DNA of 64,000 nucleotides from Duganella phyllosphaerae (GTDB lineage: Bacteria; Pseudomonadota; Gammaproteobacteria; Burkholderiales; Burkholderiaceae_D): the NCBI RefSeq assembly GCF_001758785.1, contig NZ_LROM01000087.1:62001-126000 (forward strand). The letters are read 5' to 3'. A model generated the notes under the pieces. The model saw only the letters and a list, made by a program, of their open reading frames with translations. It had not been told where the DNA came from and searched no databases. Shown here piece by piece: positions 20,362 to 29,164 of the stretch. Position 1 is the stretch's first letter; each line of letters begins with the position of its first letter. The position numbers and the translations under genes were made by a program.

Positions 20362-21120
20362 ATGCGTTCTCAAAGACAGGAATTTATCTCCAACGGCCTC
20401 AAACTGGCTGCCAAGCTCGACGCGCCCGACGGCGACATCCGCGCCTACGCGCTGTTTGCCCATTGTTTTACGTGCGGCAAGGATGCGATCGGCGCCCACC
20501 GGCTGGCGCAGTCGCTGGCCGCGCACGGCATCGCCGTGCTGCGTTTCGATTTTACGGGTCTCGGTGGCAGCGAAGGCGATTTTGCCGATACCAATTTTTC
20601 CTCGAACGTGGCCGACCTGGTGGCCGCTGCCGACTTCCTGCGCACCCAGCACGCGGCGCCGCAGTTGTTGATCGGCCATAGCCTGGGTGGCACGGCCATG
20701 CTGGCGGCGGCCGAGCAGATTGCCGAAGCGACAGCAGTAGTGACGATAGGCTCGCCCAGCGATCCCACCCATATGCCCAGCCTGTTCGGCAGCAAGTACC
20801 TGGAACTGATCAGAGAGCAAGGGGAGGCCATGGTGCCGCTGGCCGGACGGCCATTCCGCATCAGGCGCCAGTTTTTCGAGGACGCCGAAGCGTATCGACT
20901 CAAACCGAAGATTGCCGGCTTGAAGCGCGCCTTGCTGGTGATGCACGCCCCGGGCGACGATACCGTGCCGGTGGCCAATGCGATGGAAATCGTGACTGCC
21001 GCCAGGCACCCGAAAAGCTTTGTATCGCTCGATACCGCCGACCATTTGCTGACCCGGCGCGACGATGCGGTGTACGTGGCGGACTTGATCGCGGCGTGGA
21101 GCCGCCGCTATCTTAAATAA
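20362..21120 (+). CDS. Alpha/beta hydrolase
   Basis: A 252-residue alpha/beta hydrolase resembling the hydrolase half of proteins often found with OsmC domains. The start at 20362 has caggag five bases upstream; a longer frame from 20278 has no ribosome site. It shows an oxyanion-region HCFTCGKD, FDFTGLGGSEGDF, the nucleophile elbow GHSLGG, a late Asp in APGDDTVPV and His in DTADHLL, so the triad is complete. No signal peptide. The substrate is unknown. It diverges from the toxin-antitoxin pair. Confidence 0.85.
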   Translation: MRSQRQEFISNGLKLAAKLDAPDGDIRAYALFAHCFTCGKDAIGAHRLAQSLAAHGIAVLRFDFTGLGGSEGDFADTNFSSNVADLVAAADFLRTQHAAPQLLIGHSLGGTAMLAAAEQIAEATAVVTIGSPSDPTHMPSLFGSKYLELIREQGEAMVPLAGRPFRIRRQFFEDAEAYRLKPKIAGLKRALLVMHAPGDDTVPVANAMEIVTAARHPKSFVSLDTADHLLTRRDDAVYVADLIAAWSRRYLK

Positions 21121-21468
21121 TTACTCGTCGCCAAATTCCTCGGCCAGGTCCTTCCAGCCCTTGCCGGCGGCAAAGGTGTTGAACTCGTCCGGTGCTTCGA
21201 GCACCAGCAATTTGCTCTCTTGCAGCACCGGGTCGCCGGCCGTGAGGGCCGGGCCCTGGTAGCCGACGGTGCGCAGTTGCGCCACCACGGCGTCGATCAG
21301 GGACTTGTCCTTGTGCAAGCCCTGGACCGAGCCGGCAAAGTCCACGTACACCTCGATGGCGCCGTAGCCTTCGTCGAAGATACGGATCGCCTTGGCGTCG
21401 TGGGCGCGGCCGGCGCCGTCGGTGGCCTTGAAGGGACCGCTCAGTTGAATGTCAGCGTTGTTGTTCAT
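21121..21468 (-). CDS. Conserved-looking hypothetical protein
   Basis: A 115-residue acidic, probably cytoplasmic protein that I cannot assign. It begins MNNNADIQLSGPFKATDGAG, with a tgagga site before the ATG, and ends WKDLAEEFGDE. Its stop is adjacent to the end of the converging hydrolase, and it follows the M61 peptidase gene on the same strand after 29 bases, so it may share that transcript. Confidence 0.7.
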   Translation of the reverse strand: MNNNADIQLSGPFKATDGAGRAHDAKAIRIFDEGYGAIEVYVDFAGSVQGLHKDKSLIDAVVAQLRTVGYQGPALTAGDPVLQESKLLVLEAPDEFNTFAAGKGWKDLAEEFGDE

Positions 21469-21497
21469 ATTGTCCTCAGGTTGGGCGTTGCGCCATC

Positions 21498-23378
21498 TTA
21501 CTTCATCGGTTGCAGAATTGCTTCCAGGCGGTCAGGCGTGCCCTTGATCCGTTCCAGGCGCGGGTACTTCAAACCGTCGTGGTAGTCGATCGCGTACGTG
21601 GTGTACAGGTTGCCCTTTTTCACCAGGAGCTGGATCGGCTCTTTGCCGCCCTTGGCAGCGGTGATCGCCGCGCGCAGCACGTCCGGCTTGTAGGCGCGGC
21701 CATTGACCGCCAGCAGGGTGGAGTTGCCCGACAGGCCGGCCTTGAAGCCGATGCCTTCCCAGATGAACGACTCGAGCTTGCCCTCGGCGCCCACCGAGAA
21801 ACCGAGCGAGTACTGGAAGTTGGCCGACTTGCTCAGGTCTTCCTGGGCCTTGAGGAACGGCGTCTGCTTGTCGGTGTACACCAGCTTCCAGCCAGCGCGG
21901 GTCAGGCCATCGAGCGGGGCGCCCGGGCCGTGGCTTTCCACGCGGCTGCGCAGGAAGGTGGCCCAGTCATGCGGCTGCACGGCGTTCAGAGCCGCCACCA
22001 CGTCCTCGAACGTGTAATGCTTGGCGACATTGACGCCGTCATCGACACCAAAGAAGCCGCGCGCAAAATCGTTGAGCGAGCGCTTGCCGCCGGACAGTTC
22101 GCGGATCAGGGTGTCGGCATCGAGCCAGATCAGCTGGCCTTCCTGGTAGTAGTCCTCGCCGCGCTGCCAGTTGTTCCACACTTGCGGACGGCGGGCATTG
22201 ATGATCGGATCGTACGTGGTGTCCTGCACCGCGCGCCAGGTACGGCCGCGCACGTTGTCGAGGCGGGCGGCCGAGGCGGCCAGCAGGTCGCGCGTGTTTT
22301 CCGGCTTGATCAGGCCCGAACGGGCCGCCAGCACGGCGCCCCAGTACTGGGTCTGGCCTTCGTACACCCACAGCAGCGAGTTGTCGAGCGGGGTATTGAA
22401 GTTGGGCACGTCCTGGCCGGCCGGGCGGCGGAATTTACCGTTCCACGAGTGGGCAAATTCGTGCGGCAGCAGTTCGCGCCGCGCTTCCCACTTGGCCCAC
22501 TCGGTGAAGTAGCCGGACTTGACGCCGTTCTCGCTCGACTGGTGGTGCTCGCGGCCGATGCCGCCGAATTCGTCGCTGATGGCGAACAGGAAATCGTAGT
22601 GCTTGTAGTGTTTCGAGTTAAACAGTTTATACGATTGCTGGATCAGTGCGCGGTGCGGGCCGATCTGTTCCGGCGTCGCTTCGAGCTGCTCGGGGCTGTC
22701 GGCCACCACGTTCAGGTGCACCGGGATTTTCGCACCCGGATCGAGGTCGATGCGGCGGAAATAGCGGCCGGCAAACAGCGGCGAATCGAGGAAGGTTTCG
22801 AAGTCCAGCGGCTTGAAGGCGATCTCGTCGCCGGTGCGCGAGGCGGTCTCGAGCGCGGTGCCGAATTGCCAACCGGGCGGCACGGTCAGGTTGGGCTGGA
22901 TCGTGATGTTGCGGCTGCGGTAACCGGCCGGGTAGATCGCCAGCGACTGCCATTGCACGCCGAGGATGTCGTTGGTAAACGTGGTGCGGCCCTGGCTCGC
23001 TTCGACCGGCGACAGGTACTGGAATTCGACCTCGACCGCGTTGGCGTCGGCCGGCACGTCGACCGTGAAGGCCCACACGTCGAGCGGATCGCGGCGCCAG
23101 TCGAGCGGCTTGCCGTTGGCGCTGGCCTTGAGGCCGGCGAACTGGTTCAGCGCGCCGCTGGGGCCGTGGTTGGCCACCACCCATTGCGGGTACAGCAAGG
23201 TCAGCTTGCCGGGCTTGGCCGGAATGGTCTGGCGCACGCGGAAGATTTGTTGTGCCGTATTGGAGGCGTCCACTTTGAGGACGATGGTGCCCGGGTAAGG
23301 CTGTTCGGAAATCGTGTCGGCCTGGGCGCTGAAGGTAGTAGCGAGCAGGGCGGCGAATGCGGCACGGGTGAAAGACAT
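21498..23378 (-). CDS. M61-family glycyl aminopeptidase-like metallopeptidase
   Basis: A 626-residue exported peptidase of family M61. A signal peptide ends at AQA (residue 20). The zinc motif HEFAHSWNGKFRRP is at 306-319, preceded by the family signature GGIGREHHQSSENG, and a PDZ-like domain follows near residues 490-590 (SLGFSVGAEGKL onward). Family members cleave N-terminal Gly or Ala from peptides; here the site is probably the periplasm. The length matches the family. It diverges from the Hsp20 gene. Confidence 0.9.
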   Translation of the reverse strand: MSFTRAAFAALLATTFSAQADTISEQPYPGTIVLKVDASNTAQQIFRVRQTIPAKPGKLTLLYPQWVVANHGPSGALNQFAGLKASANGKPLDWRRDPLDVWAFTVDVPADANAVEVEFQYLSPVEASQGRTTFTNDILGVQWQSLAIYPAGYRSRNITIQPNLTVPPGWQFGTALETASRTGDEIAFKPLDFETFLDSPLFAGRYFRRIDLDPGAKIPVHLNVVADSPEQLEATPEQIGPHRALIQQSYKLFNSKHYKHYDFLFAISDEFGGIGREHHQSSENGVKSGYFTEWAKWEARRELLPHEFAHSWNGKFRRPAGQDVPNFNTPLDNSLLWVYEGQTQYWGAVLAARSGLIKPENTRDLLAASAARLDNVRGRTWRAVQDTTYDPIINARRPQVWNNWQRGEDYYQEGQLIWLDADTLIRELSGGKRSLNDFARGFFGVDDGVNVAKHYTFEDVVAALNAVQPHDWATFLRSRVESHGPGAPLDGLTRAGWKLVYTDKQTPFLKAQEDLSKSANFQYSLGFSVGAEGKLESFIWEGIGFKAGLSGNSTLLAVNGRAYKPDVLRAAITAAKGGKEPIQLLVKKGNLYTTYAIDYHDGLKYPRLERIKGTPDRLEAILQPMK

Positions 23379-23465
23379 TGAGGACTCGGATCGTGATTGA
23401 ACAAGAGAAAGAGTTTAGCACGCAGGGGGTGCTGGCAAGGCCGCAAAAAAAATCGTAAAAAAAGC

Positions 23466-23495
23466 CCTTGAAAGCCATCGACTACCACCCTATAT
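23466..23495 (+). promoter_or_regulatory. RpoH (sigma-32) type promoter of the Hsp20 gene
   Basis: CCTTGAAA (23466-23473) is followed after 14 bases by CCCTATAT (23488-23495). This closely fits the heat-shock consensus CTTGAAA-N13/14-CCCCATNT. It lies about 95 bases before the Hsp20 ATG, leaving room for a structured leader. Confidence 0.75.
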
Positions 23496-23590
23496 CGGAC
23501 TCAGTGGTTGCCCAGCAGGGGACCACCGGCCCCAAGGAATGCTTCCGACGGGGGACTCATTTATCGCTTAACTTGAAAAGGATATCCATC

Positions 23591-24058
23591 ATGCGTACTT
23601 TCGACCTGACCCCACTGTACCGTTCCGCCATCGGCTTCGATCGCCTGGCCCAGATGCTCAACGACGCCCAGCGCGCCGATTCGTCGCCCAGCTATCCTCC
23701 CTACAATATCGAACTCGTGTCCGATGACCAGTACCGCATCGTGATGGCGCTGGCAGGCTTCAACCGCGACGAGATCGACATCACCTTCGAGCGCGATTCG
23801 CTGCACGTCGTTGGCCGCAAGCAGAAGGACGCCACCGAGCGCACCTACCTGCATCGTGGCATCGCCGCCCGCGACTTCGAACAGCGGTTCCAGCTGGCCA
23901 CCCACGTCAAGGTGACCGGCGCCAGCTTCGACAACGGCATGCTCACCATCGAACTGGTGCGCGAGGTGCCCGAAGCGCTCAAGCCACGCAAGATCGTCAT
24001 CGACGGTCAAAACGGCAGCGAAAACGTCACCGCCCTGGAGCAACGCCAGGCAGCGTAA
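23591..24058 (+). CDS. Hsp20 / IbpA-type small heat-shock protein
   Basis: A 155-residue alpha-crystallin-type holdase that binds unfolding proteins in the cytoplasm. The start MRTFDLTPLYRSAIGFDRL has aaagga upstream and is typical of IbpA. The crystallin domain runs from YNIELVSDDQYRIVMALAGF to ELVREVPEALKPRKI, and the C-terminal partner motif region follows. An RpoH-type promoter lies upstream, and a strong hairpin follows the stop. Confidence 0.93.
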   Translation: MRTFDLTPLYRSAIGFDRLAQMLNDAQRADSSPSYPPYNIELVSDDQYRIVMALAGFNRDEIDITFERDSLHVVGRKQKDATERTYLHRGIAARDFEQRFQLATHVKVTGASFDNGMLTIELVREVPEALKPRKIVIDGQNGSENVTALEQRQAA

Positions 24059-24079
24059 TCGCTACATCGTGATGTAAGA

Positions 24080-24110
24080 CACCACTGGCCGGTTTATCCG
24101 GCCAGTGGTG
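24080..24110 (+). terminator. Hairpin after the Hsp20 gene
   Basis: Perfect 13-base arms, caccactggccgg and ccggccagtggtg, surround the loop tttat. No T-run follows, so it may be a terminator or an mRNA 3'-end stabiliser. Confidence 0.55.
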
Positions 24111-24244
24111 CGTCTGCGGCCCTGAATCCACCGCCAGCATGTGTTGTAAGCATATGTTTCGGTGGAAATTTCATTAAGTAGGGTCTAAGTTTTTTGCCTC
24201 ATATTGGATACATCTAGAATCCTAATTCAATTCAGGAGTGCATC

Positions 24245-25777
24245 ATGTCCCAAACTACCCCAACCGGATCGAAAACCTTCAAACGCACCGTTGCCGCGCT
24301 GGCCATTGTGGCTGCCATAGGCGCCGGCGGTGCGGTCGCGGTCAAGCAAAGCAACGCGGTTGCCGCCGGGACTCCGGTGGCGGCAGTGACGGCTCCTCCA
24401 TCAGCCAATACCGGCGCCCCCGCTGCGGTGGCCGCGCCAAATATCTCCCTGCCTGATTTCTCGGTAGTGGCCGCCAAGAATGGCCCGGCCGTGGTCAATA
24501 TCGACGTGCGTGGCACCACCAAGGCTTCCTACGATGGCCAGGGACCAGGGCAAGGCCGCGCCGATGCGTTCGGCGACGACCCGTTCATGGAATTCTTCCG
24601 CCGCTTCCAGGGCCAGCAGCAGCGTGGCGGCCAGCGCGAAGTGCCTACCCACGGCATGGGCTCGGGCTTCATCATCAGCTCCGACGGCATCATTTTGACG
24701 AATGCCCACGTGGTGCGCGATGCGCGTGAAGTGACGGTCAAACTGACCGACCGCCGCGAATTCCGCGCCAAGGTACTGGGTTCCGATCCCAAAACCGACG
24801 TCGCCGTGCTGAAAATCGACGCCAAGGACCTGCCGGTGGTGCCGCTGGCCAAGGCCGATAACGTCAAGGTGGGCGAGTGGGTGCTGGCAATCGGTTCGCC
24901 TTACGGCCTTGACAACACGGTCACCGCCGGCGTGGTCAGCGCCAAGGGCCGTTCGCTGCCCGACGACGCCTACGTGCCGTTCATCCAGACCGACGTCGCG
25001 GTCAATCCCGGCAACTCGGGCGGCCCGCTGTTCAACACCCGTGGCGAAGTGGTCGGCATCAACTCGCAGATCTACAGCCAGACCGGCGGCTACCAGGGCC
25101 TGTCGTTCGCGATCCCGATCGAAGTGGCGACCACGATTGCCAACCAGATCGTTGCCACCGGCAAGGTCGAACACGCCAAGCTCGGTGTGACGGTGCAGGA
25201 AGTGGGCCAGGACATCGCCGATTCGTTCAAGCTGGCCACGCCTGAAGGCGCGCTGATTGCCAACGTCGAGCGTGGTGGCCCGGCCGAGAAAGCCGGTCTC
25301 AAGCCCGGCGACGTGGTGCGCAGCATGAATGGCAAAAAAGTCGTCAGTTCGATCGACTTGCCGGCCATGGTCGGCCTGATCAAGCCGGGCAGCACGGTCA
25401 AGCTGGAAGTATGGCGCCAGGGCAAACTGATTGCGCTTGACGCCAAGCTGGGCAACCTGACCGACAAGGTGGCTGCCGTGTCCGCCACCAGCGACCGTGC
25501 CGAGCAGGCCACCAGCAAGCTGGGACTGTCGCTGCGTCCGCTCGACCCGAACGAGCGCCGCGATAGCGGCATCGCCAACGGCATGTTGATCGAAGACGCT
25601 GGCGGCGCCGCGCAAAGCGCCGGCGTGCAACCGGGCGACGTGCTGCTGTCGGTGAACGGCTATGCGGTCACCAATATCGACCAGGTGCGCCAGGTGGTGA
25701 ACAAGTCCGGCAAATCTGTGGCGTTGCTGATACAGCGCGGCGGCGATACAATCTTCATTCCAGTGCGGCTGGGTTAA
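24245..25777 (+). CDS. HtrA/Do-family periplasmic serine protease
   Basis: A 510-residue DegP/DegQ/MucD-like protease-chaperone for envelope protein quality control. An N-terminal hydrophobic segment (residues about 15-32) serves as signal or anchor. The triad is H155 (TNAHVV), D185 (TDVAVLK) and S258 (GNSGGP). Two PDZ domains follow, about 290-390 and 420-510. aggag precedes the ATG. A two-component system follows after 44 bases, a common arrangement in Burkholderiales, suggesting that envelope stress controls all three. Confidence 0.93.
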   Translation: MSQTTPTGSKTFKRTVAALAIVAAIGAGGAVAVKQSNAVAAGTPVAAVTAPPSANTGAPAAVAAPNISLPDFSVVAAKNGPAVVNIDVRGTTKASYDGQGPGQGRADAFGDDPFMEFFRRFQGQQQRGGQREVPTHGMGSGFIISSDGIILTNAHVVRDAREVTVKLTDRREFRAKVLGSDPKTDVAVLKIDAKDLPVVPLAKADNVKVGEWVLAIGSPYGLDNTVTAGVVSAKGRSLPDDAYVPFIQTDVAVNPGNSGGPLFNTRGEVVGINSQIYSQTGGYQGLSFAIPIEVATTIANQIVATGKVEHAKLGVTVQEVGQDIADSFKLATPEGALIANVERGGPAEKAGLKPGDVVRSMNGKKVVSSIDLPAMVGLIKPGSTVKLEVWRQGKLIALDAKLGNLTDKVAAVSATSDRAEQATSKLGLSLRPLDPNERRDSGIANGMLIEDAGGAAQSAGVQPGDVLLSVNGYAVTNIDQVRQVVNKSGKSVALLIQRGGDTIFIPVRLG

Positions 25778-25821
25778 GCCCGGCCTGCAGAACGCACCAA
25801 CAACAAGAAAAGGACCACACC

Positions 25822-26481
25822 ATGCGACTTCTGCTGGTAGAAGACGACACCATGATCGGCGAAGTCGTGCTCGACCTGTTACGCGCCGAGCACTATGCCG
25901 TGGACTGGGTCAAGGACGGCGACATGGCCGACACCGCGCTGCAAACCCAGACCTACGACCTGGTGCTGCTCGACCTCGGTTTGCCGCGCAAGGACGGCCT
26001 CGAAGTGCTGCGCTCGATGCGCGCGCGCAAGGAGTTGACGCCGGTACTGGTGGCCACCGCGCGCGACGTCAAGGAGCAGCGCATCGCCGGGCTCGACGCC
26101 GGCGCCGACGACTACGTACTGAAACCGTACGACCTGGACGAACTGCTGGCGCGCATCCGCGCCTTGCTGCGCCGTTCTGCCGGCCGCGCCGAGCCGGTCT
26201 TCGAACATGGTGGCGTCAGCGTCAATCCGCAAACCCGCGAAGTGCTGGCCGATGGCAAGCAGGTGAGCCTGTCGGCGCGCGAATGGGCGGTGCTCGAGGC
26301 CCTGATCGCCCGGCCCGGCATCGTGCTGTCGCGCCACCAGCTCGAAGAAAAACTGTACAGCTGGAAGGATGAAGTCAACAGCAACGCGGTGGAAGTGTAT
26401 ATCCACGGCCTGCGCAAGAAGCTCGGCGCCGAACTGATCCAGAACGTGCGCGGCCTCGGCTACATGGTGCCCAAGCTATGA
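25822..26481 (+). CDS. OmpR-family response regulator
   Basis: A 219-residue QseB/PmrA-like regulator. The receiver domain (1 to about 115) has the acidic pair at E7-D8-D9, the phospho-acceptor D51 (LVLLDLGLPRKDG) and the lysine in YVLKPYD. A winged-helix DNA-binding domain fills residues about 125-219 (SAREWAVLEAL, AVEVYIHGLRKKLG, IQNVRGLGYM). It overlaps the kinase gene by 4 bases, so the two are translationally coupled partners. Confidence 0.94.
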   Translation: MRLLLVEDDTMIGEVVLDLLRAEHYAVDWVKDGDMADTALQTQTYDLVLLDLGLPRKDGLEVLRSMRARKELTPVLVATARDVKEQRIAGLDAGADDYVLKPYDLDELLARIRALLRRSAGRAEPVFEHGGVSVNPQTREVLADGKQVSLSAREWAVLEALIARPGIVLSRHQLEEKLYSWKDEVNSNAVEVYIHGLRKKLGAELIQNVRGLGYMVPKL

Positions 26482-27884
26482 GAATGAAGGTGAAGCTGCC
26501 GCCGATGCCACGCGTGCCGGTGGTTACGCACTCGCTGCGCGGACGCCTGCTGTGGTTCCTGCTGGCGGCCATCACCATGGCGGCGATTGCCCAGGCGGCA
26601 ATTGCCTATCGCAGCGCGCTCAGCGACGCCGACCAGATTTTCGACTACCACATGCAGCAGATGGCAATGTCGCTGCGCTCGAGCGCCACGCTCACCAACA
26701 AGGCCGCCGACGCCTCGCCCGATCCCGGCAACGACGATCTGGTGGTGCAGGTATGGACGCCGGACGGCGCCCAGGTATTCCGCTCGCTGTCGCGCGCGGC
26801 GCTGCCGCAGCGCGCCGTGCTCGGTTTTTCCAACGTCAAGGCCAATAACACCACGTACCGCATCTTCTCGGTGCAAACCAGCAATCAGACCGTGCAGGTC
26901 GCGATGGACATGGCCGTGCGCCAGCGCATGGCCGGTACCCTGGCGCTGCGCACGGTGGGGCCGATTGCGGTGATGGCGCCAATTTTGATGCTGGTGGTCT
27001 GGTGGGTGGTCAGCGGCTCGCTCGCGCCCGTCTCGCGCGTCAAACGCCAGGTGGCGGCGCGCCAGGCAGACGATCTGTCGCCGGTATCCGAAAACGATTT
27101 GCCCGACGAAGTGCTGCCGCTGGTGCACGAACTGAACTTGCTGTTCGGCCGGGTGCGCACCGCGTTCGAGGCGCAGCAGCACTTCGTGGCCGATGCCGCG
27201 CACGAGCTGCGCTCGCCACTGGCTGCGCTCAAGCTGCAGGTGCTGAGCCTGGAGCGGGCGCAGGACGATGCAGCGCGCAGCGTGGCGATCGGCCGCGTCA
27301 CGGCCGGCATCGAACGCGCCACTCGCCTGGTGGAACAGTTGCTGGTATTGGCGCGCCAGGAAGGTTCGGTTGACGATGTCCGGCTCGATCGGGTCAACCT
27401 GTCCGACCTGGTCAAGCGCACCCTCGGTGACATGGCCGGCCTGGCGCAGGCGCGCCAGATCGACCTGGGCCTGGAACATGCCGACGAAGCGGTCGTCGAT
27501 GGCCAGCCCGATGCGCTGATCATCCTGATGCGCAACCTGGTTGACAACGCCATCAAGTACACGCCGGCTGGCGGCACCGTCGATATCGAGCTGCGCCGCA
27601 TTCCGGCCGAAGCCAAGGTCAAGGGTGTGGCCGGGCCGGGGCGGGTGCTGCTGAGCGTGGAAGATTCCGGCCCCGGCATTCCGCCGGACGAGCGCGAGCG
27701 CGTGTTCAGCCGCTTCTACCGGGTGCCGGGCAGCCAGGCTGGCGGCAGCGGCCTGGGGCTGGCGATTATCAAGTCGATTGCCGAGCGCCATGGCGCCGTG
27801 CTCACGCTCGATACCTCCGAGCGCCTGGGCGGGCTGAAGATCAAAATCGATTTTCCCGAGACTGCGAGGCCCACTCCGGTCTAA
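26478..27884 (+). CDS. Two-component sensor histidine kinase
   Basis: A 468-residue QseC-like inner-membrane kinase. Membrane segments at about 24-44 and 160-178 enclose a periplasmic sensor region. The dimerisation/phospho-acceptor motif FVADAAHELRSPLAALK puts the histidine at 242. The ATPase has the N box NLVDNAIKYTP, the G1 motif EDSGPGIPP and G2 GGSGLGLAIIKSI. It is encoded directly after its regulator and downstream of the HtrA protease. The signal sensed cannot be told. Confidence 0.93.
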   Translation: MRMKVKLPPMPRVPVVTHSLRGRLLWFLLAAITMAAIAQAAIAYRSALSDADQIFDYHMQQMAMSLRSSATLTNKAADASPDPGNDDLVVQVWTPDGAQVFRSLSRAALPQRAVLGFSNVKANNTTYRIFSVQTSNQTVQVAMDMAVRQRMAGTLALRTVGPIAVMAPILMLVVWWVVSGSLAPVSRVKRQVAARQADDLSPVSENDLPDEVLPLVHELNLLFGRVRTAFEAQQHFVADAAHELRSPLAALKLQVLSLERAQDDAARSVAIGRVTAGIERATRLVEQLLVLARQEGSVDDVRLDRVNLSDLVKRTLGDMAGLAQARQIDLGLEHADEAVVDGQPDALIILMRNLVDNAIKYTPAGGTVDIELRRIPAEAKVKGVAGPGRVLLSVEDSGPGIPPDERERVFSRFYRVPGSQAGGSGLGLAIIKSIAERHGAVLTLDTSERLGGLKIKIDFPETARPTPV

Positions 27885-27912
27885 AATGCCGTTTTGATAT
27901 GCGGACGGCACC

Positions 27913-29061
27913 ATGAAAAAAATCGGATTCTCGGGAACGCTGGACCCGATCACCAATGGCCACATGTGGGTGATCAACGAAGCCCGGTCGATGGCGGACG
28001 AGGTAGTGGTGTTCCTGTCCGAGAACAGCGCCAAGAAACCCAAGTTCACGGCCGAGGAGCGCAAGAGCATCATCGCGCTCAGCTGCGCCGAACAGGGCTG
28101 GAACAATGTCCAGGTGGTGATCGTGCGCGGCGACTACACGGCGCGCGCAGCGCGCAAGCACGGCGCCGAATACCTGATCCGCGGCATCCGCACCACCGCC
28201 GATTTCGACTACGAAAACCTGATCCAGCAAACCAATGTCGATGTGCTGCAAGGCGCCAAGACCATCTTCGTGATGCCGCCGCGCGACTTGGGTTCGGTCA
28301 GTTCGAGCTTCGTGAAGGCGCTGGAAGGGCCGATCGGCTGGAACTGGATCATGAAAAAATTCGTGCCCGGACCCGCGTACCACGCCTGGGTGCTGGGCTG
28401 GCTGCGCAACGAGTGGGAACTGCTGTGGGATTACGCCCAGGCCGATGAATCGGCCATCAACCACGCCGACGCCTGGTTCGCGCGCCTGACCGGCGCCACC
28501 GCATATGGCGGCACGGCGCGCCACTATCACAACCTCGACCACCTGGTGCACGGCCTGTCCGAAATCCGCGCCTGGGCCGCCAACACCAAGCCGTCCGCGC
28601 TCGATATCGAGATCGTCAAGCAGGCGTTCTGGTTCCACGACGCCGAATACGAACACGCGCGTGACGCCGGCGCCCCCAGCAACGAGGAAGCGAGCGCCCA
28701 GCTGTGGCTGGGCAGCCACCTGGGCCAGGAAATGGACCCGGCCGCCGCACTGATACGCGCCACCGACCACTTCCAGGAAGCGTCGATCGAGCACCCGCTC
28801 AAGGCCGTGCTGCTGAGCGTGGACCTGGCGATCCTGGGCCAGGACGACGAGGTCTACCAGAACTACGCGCGCGCCATCCGCCAAGAGTACGCCCACCTGC
28901 CCGACGACGAATACCGCCGCCAGCGCACCGGCGCACTGGGCCACCTGTGCCGCAAGGCCGAAGCGCACAAGCTGTTCTGCGACCCGTACTTCGCCGCCCA
29001 GTACAACGACCGCGCCATCGACAACATGGAACGCGAAATGGCGCGCCTGGCCGGCGAATAA
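27913..29061 (+). CDS. CoaD-like adenylyltransferase fused to an HD phosphohydrolase domain
   Basis: A 382-residue fusion. Residues 1 to about 155 match phosphopantetheine adenylyltransferase (CoaD, usually about 160 residues): FSGTLDPITNGH with the TNGH motif at 14-17, RGIRTTADFDYENLIQQTN near 90-108, and SSSFVKAL. Residues about 160-382 match the predicted metal-dependent HD phosphohydrolases of COG4339: RHYHNLDH (203-210), FWFHDAEYE (239-247), NEEASAQ, SVDLAILG and the late IRQEYAHLPDDEYRRQR. The first domain would make dephospho-CoA from phosphopantetheine; the partner's substrate is unknown. There is no stop or shift between the two parts. Confidence 0.85.
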   Translation: MKKIGFSGTLDPITNGHMWVINEARSMADEVVVFLSENSAKKPKFTAEERKSIIALSCAEQGWNNVQVVIVRGDYTARAARKHGAEYLIRGIRTTADFDYENLIQQTNVDVLQGAKTIFVMPPRDLGSVSSSFVKALEGPIGWNWIMKKFVPGPAYHAWVLGWLRNEWELLWDYAQADESAINHADAWFARLTGATAYGGTARHYHNLDHLVHGLSEIRAWAANTKPSALDIEIVKQAFWFHDAEYEHARDAGAPSNEEASAQLWLGSHLGQEMDPAAALIRATDHFQEASIEHPLKAVLLSVDLAILGQDDEVYQNYARAIRQEYAHLPDDEYRRQRTGALGHLCRKAEAHKLFCDPYFAAQYNDRAIDNMEREMARLAGE

Positions 29062-29073
29062 TCCTTCAAGCAG

Positions 29074-29131
29074 TTCGGGGTCAGTGCCGACATTCGGACA
29101 AAAATGTCCGAATGTCGGCACTGACCCCGAA
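29074..29131. mobile_element. 58-bp inverted-repeat element, copy 2 (internally deleted)
   Basis: The arms are the same as in the copies at 6232 and 48971 (27 bases each, 29074-29100 and 29105-29131), but the AT-rich centre is reduced to aaaa. It makes a near-continuous hairpin between the converging CoaD-HD and Sel1 genes and should stop transcription from either side. Confidence 0.8.
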
Positions 29132-29164
29132 GTCTAGAAACGCTGACCCCGAAGTTTAGAAACG
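29121..29164. repeat. 22-bp tandem duplication joining the repeat element to the Sel1 gene end
   Basis: Two adjacent 22-base units beginning ctgaccccgaag (29121-29142 and 29143-29164) differ at one base. Each contains the right tip of the element plus sequence equal to the last codons and stop of the Sel1 gene on the minus strand. Confidence 0.8.

Noticed and set aside
24164-24188. Possible sigma-E promoter before the HtrA gene (GGAAATT and GTCTAA)
   Set aside because: The -10 half is good, but the spacing is about three bases too short for the family consensus and the -35 half has a mismatch.
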